64,000 nucleotides of DNA from Bacteroidales bacterium H4 (GCA_001701165.1 DAAP01000023.1:154869-218868); one strand, 5' to 3'; positions 1-8,540 are shown, counted from the first letter of the stretch. The notes: a model not told the origin generated them from the sequence alone. Program-made: numbers and translations.

Positions 1-55
1 GCAGTGTCTCTACCGAAGAATATTTGAGGGAGTCCATATAGTGAAGTGTGAGTGA

Positions 56-298
56 TTATAAGAAAACTTCGAGGCCGTTGATGCGGAAAATGCAGACGAG
101 GCGGATCTTGCGGATTTGCCCGGAGGCAAGCACCTTGAAATTTTGAGTGCCGACATAGCGTTGCGATGCTGCGCACGGCAGGGCGATGCAGTTGTGAAGA
201 TGCACGATTTCGCCCGACCGTTTCCAAAAGGAGATGTCTACCGGGTCGCCAGAATGGAGCATTGTCAATGCCGTTGTATGGTGTATCGCGTTTGCCAT
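56..298 (-). CDS. Small phage-like protein, 80 aa
   Basis: Unrecognised small protein. Its start codon overlaps the stop codon of the gene before it (TAATG), so the two are translationally coupled. The opening, with a MANAI start followed by a GDPVDISFWKRSGEIV stretch and a hydrophobic tail, recalls small proteins next to tail genes in Bacteroidales prophages. This is an impression from memory, not a demonstrated homology. No membrane segment or catalytic motif is visible. It probably belongs to host or prophage DNA lying outside the conjugative element. Confidence 0.45.
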   Translation of the reverse strand: MANAIHHTTALTMLHSGDPVDISFWKRSGEIVHLHNCIALPCAASQRYVGTQNFKVLASGQIRKIRLVCIFRINGLEVFL

Positions 299-1161
299 TA
301 CGAGAAAGGAGTTTTGAAAGTATCGGTGTGTATTCTGTCGGGCAGTGCGACCAATGATTCGGGACGGTCGCTAGTGTAGCGGTACGTGAACTTGACCGTG
401 TTGAGTTCCTCGTCTCCGTCCTGCACCTCGCAGGTGCTGTCCGTAATCAGCACAGACGGATAAGGCTCGTTCAGGTTGTCCTCCTCGTGGTATGGTTTGT
501 TGATGATGCGCACATCTCGCGACATGAAGAGCTGTCCGAGCCATTCGGCATACTCGGCGGTAAGTCCGGCGGTTTGGAACTCGAATGACTGCTCCACGGA
601 CTGGTCGTAGAACGACACGATGCCGTCGCAGACGGCCTCGGTGCGCTTTACTTTTGTCTTGGCGGTGGTGTCGCCCACAAGCTCCGCTATCTCCAAGGCG
701 TTGAACATATTGGTGAAATATAGCCGTATGTCGGGCTTCCGTTTCGTGTAGTAAACGGTTATGGAGCGTTGCCCGATTCTGACGGTAACGCCGATGATGT
801 CGTATGGTATGTTCGGGAACGAACTTGCTGTCTGCGCTGCGAGCCATTCGCGGTTGACGGTCAGCATTTTCAATTCATAATCCTTGCCGTAGCCGGTATG
901 TCCGTTCGGGACGAAGATGATGCGAACATCCCCGGTGTCTTGGCGGCGGCAGACTACGTGGAACGACACGAGTTCCTGATCAAGGTACTCGACAGGCGGA
1001 CGGACATAGAACAACGGCAAGGGATAGTCTGCCGTTGCCTCGATGACCTTGCGTGTCGTCAGGAACTGCGAGGCTATAATGCCGGACGGCTGGCAGGACG
1101 TATGGCAGCTAAAGTGAAATGGCGTAAATGAGAGAGGAAATTTATAAGTAAGTGCAAACAA
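298..1161 (-). CDS. Phage-tail-like protein, 5' end possibly disrupted
   Basis: About 287 aa, mostly soluble and beta-rich, ending in a region (ITDSTCEVQDGDEELNTVKF) similar in feel to prophage structural proteins of Bacteroidales. The frame opens at about 1167 and the only early start is TTG at 1161. The first 30 residues are Ser/Phe/His-rich and look non-native. The integrase promoter of the adjacent element lies about 130 bp away, so integration may have cut off or replaced the original 5' end. The downstream partner overlaps by 1 bp. Function is unknown; the phage assignment is inference. Confidence 0.45.
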   Translation of the reverse strand: MFALTYKFPLSFTPFHFSCHTSCQPSGIIASQFLTTRKVIEATADYPLPLFYVRPPVEYLDQELVSFHVVCRRQDTGDVRIIFVPNGHTGYGKDYELKMLTVNREWLAAQTASSFPNIPYDIIGVTVRIGQRSITVYYTKRKPDIRLYFTNMFNALEIAELVGDTTAKTKVKRTEAVCDGIVSFYDQSVEQSFEFQTAGLTAEYAEWLGQLFMSRDVRIINKPYHEEDNLNEPYPSVLITDSTCEVQDGDEELNTVKFTYRYTSDRPESLVALPDRIHTDTFKTPFS

Positions 1162-1258
1162 AAGCCTTTATTTATAAGGCATTGCATAGAAGCGATTTTG
1201 ATTTGTTTTTGGTGGGGTATAGGTTATTTTTTGTTATTTCTGCTATTTATGTTACTTT

Positions 1259-1294
1259 TTTGTTAGTCGTTATGAGCTATTTTTTGTACCTTTG
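1259..1294 (+). promoter_or_regulatory. Integrase promoter
   Basis: TACCTTTG at 1287-1294 matches the Bacteroidetes -7 box TAnnTTTG, 27 bp before the integrase ATG. A TTTG at 1259-1262 could serve as the -33 element, although the spacing (24 bp) is longer than usual. Confidence 0.55.
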
Positions 1295-1320
1295 CATACG
1301 AAATAAAGCATTGGCAGAGA

Positions 1321-2451
1321 ATGGCAAGAACAAAAAAATCAGAATCGGTACCTGTCCGCATCCGCTTCAAGCAGCTTAAGGACGGCAACCAATCCATATA
1401 TCTGGATATCTATACCGACCGCAAACGCAGATATGAGTTTCTTAAACTCTTCCTTGTCCCTGAAATATCGCAGGAGGCAAAGGAGAGGAATGCCAACACG
1501 CTCAAGGCTGCCAATGCCATCAAGGCACAGCGTATTCTTGACATCACCAACAAGAAGCCGGCGACAATCCTTTCGGACAAAGCCCGGACACCGCTGATAG
1601 AATGGCTCGATGAATACGCTGAGTCCGGAGAGAAAAAAGGGCGCAGAGCCCTTGTCGATCATGTACACGCAGTATCAGTGTGCCTGAAGGCTTATAATCC
1701 GCGGATAAGATTGTATGAGGTCGATAAGGACTTTCTTCAGGGATTTATAGAATATCTCGGCACCCGGATGACGAGATTGACAAAAAAGCCGCTGGCAAAG
1801 AAAACCATATCCGGTTACTGCGGATATATACGGGCGGCCCTCAACTATGCCGTGGATCTGGAAATTCTTGGCGACAATCCTTTATTGTCATTCGACTGGG
1901 CTTCCATACAGGGGGAACGCAAAAAACGCGAGTATCTGACCATTGAAGAGGTGCAGACGCTTATTGACACTCCATGTAGGAGTCCAAGGGTGAAGACGGC
2001 GTTTCTTTTTTCTTGTTTTTGCGGGCTACGTTACAGTGATGTCAAAGGACTGCGTTGGAAAGACGTAATCGAGGAAAACGGCAAGACTCATTTGGAATTG
2101 CGTCAGCAAAAGACGGGGAAGGTAATCTACCTGCCTTTGAGCCTACAGGCGCAGAAGTTCATGCCGGGAGAGAAAGGAAATCCTGACGATGCCGTCTTTG
2201 ATGTCCCCACGCTGAGCGATTGCGACCATGTGCTGAAAACGTGGACTTCCAAGGCCGGCATTACCAAACGGGTGTCCTATCACGTGAGCCGTCACGCCTT
2301 TGCGACGATGACGCTGACAATGGGCGCAGACCTCTATACCACCAGCCAGTTGCTCGGACACTCGGATGTGGAAACGACCCAGGTGTACGCAAAAATCGTG
2401 GACAAAAAGAAGGTGGATGCAGTTTATTTGATTGACAGACTATTTGATTAA
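1321..2451 (+). CDS. Tyrosine recombinase 1 (ICE integrase)
   Basis: 376-aa site-specific recombinase with the domain order of Bacteroidales ICE integrases: an N-terminal arm-binding domain, a SAM-like core-binding domain and a C-terminal catalytic domain. The catalytic set is visible: Arg in CGLRYSDVKG, Lys in the QQKTGK beta-turn, HVSRH (HxxR), LLGHSDVETTQVY with the second His and the nucleophilic Tyr. It lies 5 bp before a paralogue, so the two are co-transcribed and may act together on excision and integration. The position next to phage-like genes suggests that this is the left end of the element. Confidence 0.92.
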   Translation: MARTKKSESVPVRIRFKQLKDGNQSIYLDIYTDRKRRYEFLKLFLVPEISQEAKERNANTLKAANAIKAQRILDITNKKPATILSDKARTPLIEWLDEYAESGEKKGRRALVDHVHAVSVCLKAYNPRIRLYEVDKDFLQGFIEYLGTRMTRLTKKPLAKKTISGYCGYIRAALNYAVDLEILGDNPLLSFDWASIQGERKKREYLTIEEVQTLIDTPCRSPRVKTAFLFSCFCGLRYSDVKGLRWKDVIEENGKTHLELRQQKTGKVIYLPLSLQAQKFMPGEKGNPDDAVFDVPTLSDCDHVLKTWTSKAGITKRVSYHVSRHAFATMTLTMGADLYTTSQLLGHSDVETTQVYAKIVDKKKVDAVYLIDRLFD

Positions 2452-2456
2452 GAGAT

Positions 2457-3602
2457 ATGGGCAGACTGAAGAAACAGGTGGTGATGAAGGAACCGATAAG
2501 GCTCCGGGAGCAAGTGCTGAAAAACGGCAACCGTTCGCTGTATCTGGATATATACCATAACGGCAAGCGGACTTACAAGTTCCTGAAGTTGTACCTTGTG
2601 CCGGAGACCGACACACCGTCAAGAATAATGAATGCCAACACGCTGGCACAAGCGAACGCCATCAAGGAGGAAATGATACTTGACCTTACCAACCGTATTG
2701 CGGGCATAAAGGACAAATCACACAAGGCCCGGATGCCGTTCTGCGCATGGATGGGCATTTATGCCGAGAATGCGAAGAAAAGCTGTGCGGAATCATCAAA
2801 AGCGTGGATAGACCGAACGGTCAAGGAGGTCACGGATTATGATTCTGAGACTACACTTGCCGATGTGGACAAGGAATACCTCACGAGGTTTATGGAGTAC
2901 CTTGTCAGCCGTTCCGCACATAATACAGACCGGAAGAAAATGACAAAAAGCACCGTATTCCTGTACCTGTGCTATGTCAGAGCTGCGCTTAACTATGCGG
3001 TACGTGAAAGCGTGATACCCAAAAGCCCGTTCAAGGGAATAACCAGAGCCTCGCTGTCCATCAAAGAGCACAAACGCGAGTATCTGACCGTAGAGGAGAT
3101 AAAACGGCTTATCGCCACTCCCTGCTGCCGTGAGGACATCAAGGGTGCGTTCCTGTTCTCCTGTTTCAGCGGGCTGCGCATCTATGACATCATGAATCTC
3201 CATTGGAAAGACATTGTGAGAACCGCTACCCACTGGCAGGTTGAGATAATTCAGTACAAAACCGGTGTCGAGCTGTTTCTGCCGCTGAACATGAACGCCC
3301 GGAAATGGCTGCCGGAAAAGCCGGAGGACGCCACGGCGGAGGACAGGGTGTTTCCCCGGCTGACAAGAAACTACGGGCAGAGCCTCGGAACGTGGATGGA
3401 GAATGCCGGAATCACGAAAGACATCACTTTTCACGCGGCGAGGCACAGCTTCGCAACGCTCTGTCTTACAGCGGGTATAGACATTTACACTACCAGTCAG
3501 CTGCTCGGACATACCACCATCCGGCACACCCAGCGTTACGCCCGGATTATCAATACGAAGAAAGACGAAGCCGTCTCGTTGTTTGACGGTGTATTTGAAT
3601 GA
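2457..3602 (+). CDS. Tyrosine recombinase 2, tandem paralogue
   Basis: 381-aa paralogue of the preceding integrase, with the same layout and shared phrases (NGNRSLYLDIY, NANTLAQANAIK, KREYLTVEEI). The catalytic residues are complete: Arg in FSGLRIYDI, Lys in QYKTG, HAARH and LLGHTTIRHTQRY. Both members of the pair look active. Paired recombinases of this kind occur in several Bacteroidetes mobile elements, where both may be needed for strand exchange; whether that holds here is inference. Direct repeats just downstream could be arm-type binding sites. Confidence 0.92.
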   Translation: MGRLKKQVVMKEPIRLREQVLKNGNRSLYLDIYHNGKRTYKFLKLYLVPETDTPSRIMNANTLAQANAIKEEMILDLTNRIAGIKDKSHKARMPFCAWMGIYAENAKKSCAESSKAWIDRTVKEVTDYDSETTLADVDKEYLTRFMEYLVSRSAHNTDRKKMTKSTVFLYLCYVRAALNYAVRESVIPKSPFKGITRASLSIKEHKREYLTVEEIKRLIATPCCREDIKGAFLFSCFSGLRIYDIMNLHWKDIVRTATHWQVEIIQYKTGVELFLPLNMNARKWLPEKPEDATAEDRVFPRLTRNYGQSLGTWMENAGITKDITFHAARHSFATLCLTAGIDIYTTSQLLGHTTIRHTQRYARIINTKKDEAVSLFDGVFE

Positions 3603-3610
3603 TTAATTAA

Positions 3611-3705
3611 GTCAGTCGGTCAGAGGGCGTATATATTTAGAGTGACTAACCAAAATGTTGCAGGCGGGCTATCAAGGTCAGTCAGTCAAGGGGTGTATAT
3701 ATTTA
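3611..3705 (+). repeat. Imperfect 29-bp direct repeat pair
   Basis: Two copies, starting at 3611 and 3677, share the pattern GTCAGTC-GTCA followed by GGGGTGTATATATTTA with about four mismatches, 66 bp apart. They lie immediately after the second integrase, a usual place for integrase or excisionase arm sites. No protein-binding evidence is available. Confidence 0.5.
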
Positions 3706-4180
3706 TACCGACCGAACCATCCTTTCACTTATTGCCGACATTTCTGTTGAGTCTACATCTATCATATTTGAAGGGTCGGATTAAATGTATGTAGTTTTTG
3801 GGGAATCAAACTTGTTTATGATAATGATTTCAAACGACATTTCTTTACTGTGAGAAATTTATATCTTACACGTGTCACGCAAAAAAAATATCCATTACGT
3901 CCCAATCTGGATTATAAGGAAAAATTAGAGTACATTCGTTATCTATTTGTGTTACACCTCATTTCTGAAACTGCCAAAGTGTAAATATTACCGTTTTGCA
4001 GAGATGAAAACACAGCTGCTACATACCCTTATAAAGCCACATATATGACGGGTGATGGCTGATTTATAATAAAGAAGCCTTGGATGTATTTACCTTTGTG
4101 AAATGAGATTTTTGCTTCCTAATGAATCGTATTTAACGATTACCGCTTTAATGCAGGTTAAATTTCAGTGATTACTTTCA
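3706..4180. other. Non-coding AT-rich stretch
   Basis: No gene, tRNA or clear hairpin seen. It separates the recombinase repeats from the promoter of the structured RNA at 4.2 kb. Confidence 0.5.
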
Positions 4181-4218
4181 TTTACATAACGATTGTTATG
4201 TAAAATTTCGTATATTTG
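4181..4218 (+). promoter_or_regulatory. Promoter with overlapping palindromic operator
   Basis: The -7 box TATATTTG is at 4211-4218, with TTG at 4193-4195 as the -33. A perfect 10-bp inverted repeat (TTTACATAAC, spacer GATT, GTTATGTAAA; 4181-4204) covers the -33 and is a good operator candidate. The same promoter pattern recurs at 47262-47292. Confidence 0.65.
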
Positions 4219-4221
4219 CCA

Positions 4222-4614
4222 CCGGTTCCTGATGAAGGACGGATTCGCAGGCAACTGAGACCTGCAAGACAGCAGCCGCAATGCCGCAGTCTGAAGACGG
4301 GATCCAGCTGATAAATAACTATAATAATATGAACTTCAATTATAATCGAACAGGTCAAGAACTTGATACATTTATTTTAATAGATTCTATTCTTTCGGAA
4401 ATTTCTTCATATAAGATACATATTTCAACATGCCAACATTAAGAGAGCCGCGTTCATACATACAATAAAAACAACAATGTTGTTCGTGTGAACATCAAGC
4501 GCAGAATGAAGTTAGCTTATGAAGTAAGCTCATCTATAATGAGTAGATTATATAAGAATGTCTGACTGAATACAGATACAAAAAGTCCTCAAGGTAGATA
4601 CTTTGAGGACTTTT
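4222..4614 (+). ncRNA. Putative structured non-coding transcript
   Basis: Between a good promoter and a strong terminator lie about 390 nt without a substantial gene. Stems are visible: GCAGG/CCTGC near 4247-4265, AGAC/GTCT enclosing a GC-rich loop near 4267-4292, AGCTTA/TAAGCT near 4513-4530, ATCTA/TAGAT near 4532-4549. The only reading frame begins at the ATG at 4329 (37 codons) and looks undistinguished. It could be a regulatory RNA of the element or the leader of a lost gene. It matches no riboswitch I recognise. Confidence 0.45.
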
Positions 4615-4620
4615 GCTTTT
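4581..4620 (+). terminator. Rho-independent terminator
   Basis: Arms AAAAGTCCTCAAG (4581-4593) and CTTTGAGGACTTTT (4601-4614) pair almost perfectly across a 7-nt loop and are followed by a T-rich tract. Confidence 0.8.
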
Positions 4621-4755
4621 ACAAATTATTCATAAACAACATCCGAAGTATGGAAGTAAATCCATTCATCCGAAAACTTATTCCTTTTTTTTACAGGGAA
4701 GTTTTCACCCCGGCCCGTAAATGGTGATGCAGGACTGGACCACCTGCGCCAACTG

Positions 4756-5463
4756 TTGCTGGAAGCGCACAGAGAGTATCAGGATTATGTAGCCACAGGC
4801 GTAATGACGCTACGGGTGTTCGCCCTGCAGTTTATCGACGGTCATCATTATGCCGAAGATGAAGATGCTGTGGGCAAGAACATCCACCGCAAGGCGTTGG
4901 GTGCGATCGGCATCCTCCTGTTGGAGCGGACAGACCTTGTAAAACGATTCTTCACCCGGCCTTCACTGGAAGCCCCGGACATGGATGAGGTGATATTCCT
5001 TGTCTATACGGAACGTCGTGATGACGGAAAGCAAAATCCGGGAACATCCGGAACCGCCTCCGTGAACCGGGTGCAGGAACAAAGACTCTCGTGTGCAATC
5101 CGAGCCGAGGATATGCCACTGCTTGCTGACTGCGCCAATGACGCAGGCTTCTTCCAGAAGAAAATCACAGTCCAGGAAATGAACGGCCTGATGCATGGTA
5201 CACTCACCACTCCGTTGGTGGCAGTAAATCTTATGGGCATCGCCTATTTCTTTGACTGTCTGAGTGCCATGAACCTTGTCAGCCGCTGCTGGCAGACCGT
5301 CCTTGAGCGTAGCGGCTCCATCCTGCTGCAAGGGAAGAACAAGCCGCAGGCACGTTCCAATTTCTCGTCCGCGCTCAACCGTGCAAGGAGCAACGGCATC
5401 TTCAGCTACAAGAACGACATAGACATTCTGATGAAGCATATACGTGAGAAATATGTCCGATAG
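4756..5463 (+). CDS. Conserved ICE hypothetical protein; 5' end frameshifted
   Basis: 235 aa from a TTG start; no known domain. It reads as a soluble alpha-helical protein (LLEAHREYQDYV, HRKALGAIGILLLERTDLVKRF) of the kind found near the integrase end of Bacteroidales conjugative elements. Its reading frame stays open upstream to 4660 and encodes plausible protein (GDAGLDHLRQL). An ATG at 4650 lies in a different frame and runs into a T8 tract at 4685-4692. Removing one T would join the two into a single protein of about 270 aa starting at 4650. The gene is therefore either a recent frameshift or uses slippage. Confidence 0.65.
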   Translation: MLEAHREYQDYVATGVMTLRVFALQFIDGHHYAEDEDAVGKNIHRKALGAIGILLLERTDLVKRFFTRPSLEAPDMDEVIFLVYTERRDDGKQNPGTSGTASVNRVQEQRLSCAIRAEDMPLLADCANDAGFFQKKITVQEMNGLMHGTLTTPLVAVNLMGIAYFFDCLSAMNLVSRCWQTVLERSGSILLQGKNKPQARSNFSSALNRARSNGIFSYKNDIDILMKHIREKYVR

Positions 5464-5476
5464 AGAACCGAAATCC

Positions 5477-5526
5477 TGAGTGACAGTGCTATTTTGAGTG
5501 ATACTTTGCAGGTGTCACTCAAAATA
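5477..5526 (+). promoter_or_regulatory. Operator palindromes over a promoter
   Basis: A perfect 12-bp inverted repeat (TATTTTGAGTGA at 5490-5501, TCACTCAAAATA at 5515-5526) brackets a -7-like box TACTTTG. An overlapping half (TGAGTGACA at 5477-5485) pairs with 5513-5521. This suggests a repressor site controlling the HTH/NTPase/primase operon. Confidence 0.55.
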
Positions 5527-5547
5527 TTGCTTTCAACGCCCTATTAC

Positions 5548-5626
5548 ATTGTTACTTTGCAGCCGAAAGCTTTCAAGACACGGGGCGACGGCTCTGAAAG
5601 TGGAATCAAAAAAACAAAGTAACAAT
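5548..5626 (+). repeat. 12-bp inverted repeat spanning promoter and start codon
   Basis: ATTGTTACTTTG (5548-5559) is perfectly complementary to CAAAGTAACAAT (5615-5626). The left arm holds a second -7-like box and the right arm overlaps the ATG of the first HTH gene. It may be a DNA operator pair or, for longer transcripts, a start-sequestering hairpin. Confidence 0.5.
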
Positions 5627-5960
5627 GAATGAACAACAGACCATCACAGATACCCAATGGGGAGAACGGTGTTCCGTCAAGCTCGACAAATTGCTGTCGC
5701 GCGTTGACCAGCTCATCGGTATGCTTTTCCATCTGAAAGGCACGTTCACGGTCGAGGATGCAGCCCTGTATCTCGGCATCACCTCAAGCCATCTTTACAA
5801 ACTGATGCGCAAGTATGACATACCCCACAGCCGTCCAACCAACGGACGTATTTTCTTCAACAAGGAAGATCTTGACAAATGGATAAGGTCACACATGCTC
5901 ATCGAGCCGGAAATAGGTATGCCCGATGGGTCGGAGCAACCGCATGAATGCTATTATTAA
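5625..5960 (+). CDS. Excisionase-like HTH protein 1
   Basis: 111-aa protein with a MerR/excisionase-type winged helix (HTH_17): FTVEDAALYLGITSSHLYKLMRKYDIPHSRPTNGRIFFNKEDLDKWI, at about residues 43-92. The N-terminal third is helical. Such proteins bind DNA and direct excision or regulate the excision operon of Bacteroidales ICEs. It is followed 15 bp later by a second, longer member of the family, and lies behind a promoter bearing palindromes that one of these proteins may recognise (inference). Confidence 0.85.
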   Translation: MNEQQTITDTQWGERCSVKLDKLLSRVDQLIGMLFHLKGTFTVEDAALYLGITSSHLYKLMRKYDIPHSRPTNGRIFFNKEDLDKWIRSHMLIEPEIGMPDGSEQPHECYY

Positions 5961-5975
5961 CAAAAAGGACAGTTT

Positions 5976-6428
5976 ATGACATCGGAATTTATAGCCACCC
6001 TACAACGGGTGGAGAACGTGAGCCATCTGCTCTCCAAGATGGGAGAAAGCACGGTTGACGAAGCGGTGCAGCGCATCGAATCCATCTGTGCCTTCATGGA
6101 GCGTTATGGCGACCTCGGCGAGATATTCGAGCATTTCAAGGAACTGGAGTCCAAGCTCTTCATGTGCCGTGAGATGCTGACCGTCGAAGAGGCGGCGGAA
6201 TATATAGGGGTATCGAAAAGCCAGATATACCTTATGACTTCCAACAGGGAGATTACCCATTTCAAACCTCGTGGAAAATTCATATACAAAGAGCGAAAGG
6301 AACTTGATGACGTGCTGCGCCGCAATGTCATCTACTCCAAGTATGAGATGAGCCGCAGGGCGGCGGCTGAGACCATGATGGAGCTTCCCAAGGGGAACCG
6401 TAAGGCCAGGAAAGGAGCGGAGAAATGA
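5976..6428 (+). CDS. Excisionase-like HTH protein 2
   Basis: 150 aa. The N-terminal 65 residues form a helical region. An HTH_17 domain follows (MLTVEEAAEYIGVSKSQIYLMTSNREITHFKPRGKFIYKERKELDDVL), and the tail is basic. It is likely a DNA-binding regulator or excisionase working with its neighbour. Its stop overlaps the start of the NTPase gene (ATGA at 6425), showing a translationally coupled operon. Confidence 0.85.
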   Translation: MTSEFIATLQRVENVSHLLSKMGESTVDEAVQRIESICAFMERYGDLGEIFEHFKELESKLFMCREMLTVEEAAEYIGVSKSQIYLMTSNREITHFKPRGKFIYKERKELDDVLRRNVIYSKYEMSRRAAAETMMELPKGNRKARKGAEK

Positions 6429-7528
6429 AGATAGAAGAAATCCCGTTCGACAGGATATTCCCGGCACCGCAGGAACTTACGCCGCAGGAAAAGGCCAACC
6501 GGGAGAAATTCAAGAAATTCCTCGAGTATGTCAAAATCCGTGCCACCGACCGTTATGTATTCCCGCCGGAAATACTGACGGTCGATGAGATTACGGTGGC
6601 GACAGTAGGTAATTTCAGTGCATCCGTGGGCAAGCCAAAATCGAGAAAGACATTCAATGTGAGTGCGATAGTGGCGGCATTGCTGTCAGGGAAAGAAGTG
6701 CTGCATTATCGTGCCAAACTGCCAGAAGGCAAGACAAAGGTGCTGTATATAGATACAGAGCAAAGTCGCGTGCATTGCTTCAAGGTGCTTCACCGCATAC
6801 TCAAAATGTCCGGACTGCCCTCCGACTGTGAGGTGTCGTCATTGGATTTCCTTATGCTCAGGGAGTTCACGCCACAGCAACGCCGCAACATCATAGACTC
6901 CGCTCTGGAAGTTGATGATAAGATTGGTTTTGTTGTTATCGACGGCATCCGCGACCTTATCAATGACATCAACTCTCCCGGAGAGTCCGTTGAGATAATC
7001 AACGACCTCATGCGGTGGACCAACATGTACAATATCCACATCCATACTGTCCTGCACCTTAACAAGAGCGATGACAATACGAGAGGCCACATCGGTACAG
7101 AACTGAACAACAAGGCGGAGACCGTGATGAAAATCATCAAAAGCGAGATAAATCCTGATGTGAGCGAAGTCCGTCCGATGATTACCAGGGAAAAGGAGTT
7201 CTCAAACTTTGCCTTCCGTATCAATGAAGACGGTTTGCCGGAGGATATACCGGGATTCAGCAGCGATGAAGAGGAACGGGTGACATTCGAGAATATCACC
7301 GTATCGCAGCACAAGGAGATTCTTGACAAGGTATTTGCCGAAGGTCCGGTCAAAGGTTACAATACGTTGGTCGGCAAATTGCGGGAAATGTATGCGGAAA
7401 CCGGCTATAGGCGTGGACGTACCTCGTTTGTGATGTGGTTGAAGCATCTTATGTCAAAGGGCATCATCGTCAAGGATAGCCGTGAATACAGATATGAGCA
7501 GAATAAATTAACGGAGTTAAGAAATTGA
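6425..7528 (+). CDS. RecA-fold NTPase (RepA/AAA_25 type)
   Basis: 367 aa. A P-loop of unusual form (GKPKSRKT, residues 69-76) follows SASV, and a Walker B-like strand (KIGFVVIDGIRD) lies near residue 165. LHLNKSDDNTRGHIGTELNNKAE resembles the later motifs of RepA-type hexameric helicases. A C-terminal winged-helix-like part starts near residue 290. Such proteins precede a primase in Bacteroidales ICEs and probably help replicate or process the excised circle. It overlaps neighbours at both ends. The start at 6425 is supported by the coupling. Confidence 0.8.
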   Translation: MKIEEIPFDRIFPAPQELTPQEKANREKFKKFLEYVKIRATDRYVFPPEILTVDEITVATVGNFSASVGKPKSRKTFNVSAIVAALLSGKEVLHYRAKLPEGKTKVLYIDTEQSRVHCFKVLHRILKMSGLPSDCEVSSLDFLMLREFTPQQRRNIIDSALEVDDKIGFVVIDGIRDLINDINSPGESVEIINDLMRWTNMYNIHIHTVLHLNKSDDNTRGHIGTELNNKAETVMKIIKSEINPDVSEVRPMITREKEFSNFAFRINEDGLPEDIPGFSSDEEERVTFENITVSQHKEILDKVFAEGPVKGYNTLVGKLREMYAETGYRRGRTSFVMWLKHLMSKGIIVKDSREYRYEQNKLTELRN

Positions 7529-7530
7529 AC

Positions 7531-8418
7531 ATGGCAGTGAATTTCGGAGAAATCAAGCGAATCGACATCATCGGTTATCTTGAAAAAATAGGCATACGCC
7601 CTGTACGCAATTATCAGACATACGTGCTTTACCATGCCCCGTACAGGGAGGACCGGCATCCGTCGTTCAAGGTCAGCCGTAAGAAGAACCGCTGGTACGA
7701 TCTCGCTACAATGCAGAGCGGTGACATCATAGACCTTGGCAAGATGATGTATAATACCAACGACATCATGGAGGTAATCCGGCATATCCAGAACTACACC
7801 ACGGCGGAGCTTGTCATCAGGGAGCGGATACCGTCTGAATTGCAGGATGAACGAGCCGGCACATTTCGGGATGTGACGGTAAAGCCGCTTACCAATGACA
7901 AACTTCTGTCCTATATTGATTCCAGAGGCATAGACAGTTCAGTTGCCGTGGAGTTTTGTAGAGAAATTCATTTCTCGCTTGGCCATCGGCACTATTATGG
8001 TATAGGTTTCGGGAATGTCCTGGGCGGCTATGAGGTGAGAAATCCGTTCTTCAAAGGAACTGTCGGGCAAAAGGATGTGTCGCTCATACAAATGGGCAAT
8101 GGCAATGAACTGTGTACCATATTTGAAGGGTTTATGGACTTTCTGTCTTATATGACCTTATGCCGCCGTTCGGATTTCACACCCTTTGCCGAGACAATGG
8201 ATTTTGTGGTGTTGAACTCCGTTTCCAATCTCCGCAAGGCGATGAAATGGCTTGCCCCTTATCCGACTGTCACCTGCTGTCTTGACAATGACGATGCCGG
8301 GCGCAGAGCTGTGGATACTCTCAACGAAACTCGTGACGGAATACATGACGCTTCGGGAGTCTATAAGGGCTACAAAGACCTTAACGACTTTCTTCGTGGC
8401 AAGCGTTTTTGTCCCTGA
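7531..8418 (+). CDS. Primase with degenerate zinc finger and Toprim domain
   Basis: 295 aa from ATG 7531; a TTG at 7525 overlaps the previous stop. The N-terminus has the shape of a DnaG/CHC2 domain (YREDRHPSFKVSRKKNRWYD, SGDIIDL), but the zinc-binding Cys residues are absent. A Toprim domain follows, with EGFMDFLSYM (catalytic Glu) and LDNDDAGRRA (DxD). It likely makes primers for replication of the transferred strand. It is the last gene of the HTH-NTPase-primase operon, and a strong terminator follows 26 bp after its stop. Confidence 0.85.
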   Translation: MAVNFGEIKRIDIIGYLEKIGIRPVRNYQTYVLYHAPYREDRHPSFKVSRKKNRWYDLATMQSGDIIDLGKMMYNTNDIMEVIRHIQNYTTAELVIRERIPSELQDERAGTFRDVTVKPLTNDKLLSYIDSRGIDSSVAVEFCREIHFSLGHRHYYGIGFGNVLGGYEVRNPFFKGTVGQKDVSLIQMGNGNELCTIFEGFMDFLSYMTLCRRSDFTPFAETMDFVVLNSVSNLRKAMKWLAPYPTVTCCLDNDDAGRRAVDTLNETRDGIHDASGVYKGYKDLNDFLRGKRFCP

Positions 8419-8444
8419 CTTTTATTCTCAATACAGATACAACG

Positions 8445-8490
8445 ATTCCCTGTTTTACTTTTCCACCAGAAAAATAAGACAGGGAATTTT
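8445..8490 (+). terminator. Terminator after primase operon
   Basis: Arms ATTCCCTGTTTTA (8445-8457) and TAAGACAGGGAAT (8475-8487) pair with one G-U and end in TTTT. Confidence 0.75.
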
Positions 8491-8513
8491 ATGTTTATAG
8501 AATTGACTTCAGG

Positions 8514-8540
8514 ACAATTTGGGGTAAAGTTTGGGGCAAT
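8514..8540 (+). repeat. Two G-rich units related to the 9.2-kb array
   Basis: Two TTTGGGG(T/C)A units spaced 11 bp apart, the same word as the array inside the AlbA_2 gene. They may be a relic of an earlier copy of that gene's repeat. Confidence 0.4.

Noticed and set aside
4222..4310. Cobalamin or SAM riboswitch
   Set aside because: Core boxes of these riboswitches are not present, and no transport or biosynthesis gene follows.
4222..4320. Hammerhead ribozyme suggested by CTGATGA followed later by GAA
   Set aside because: The three required stems could not be drawn around these blocks.
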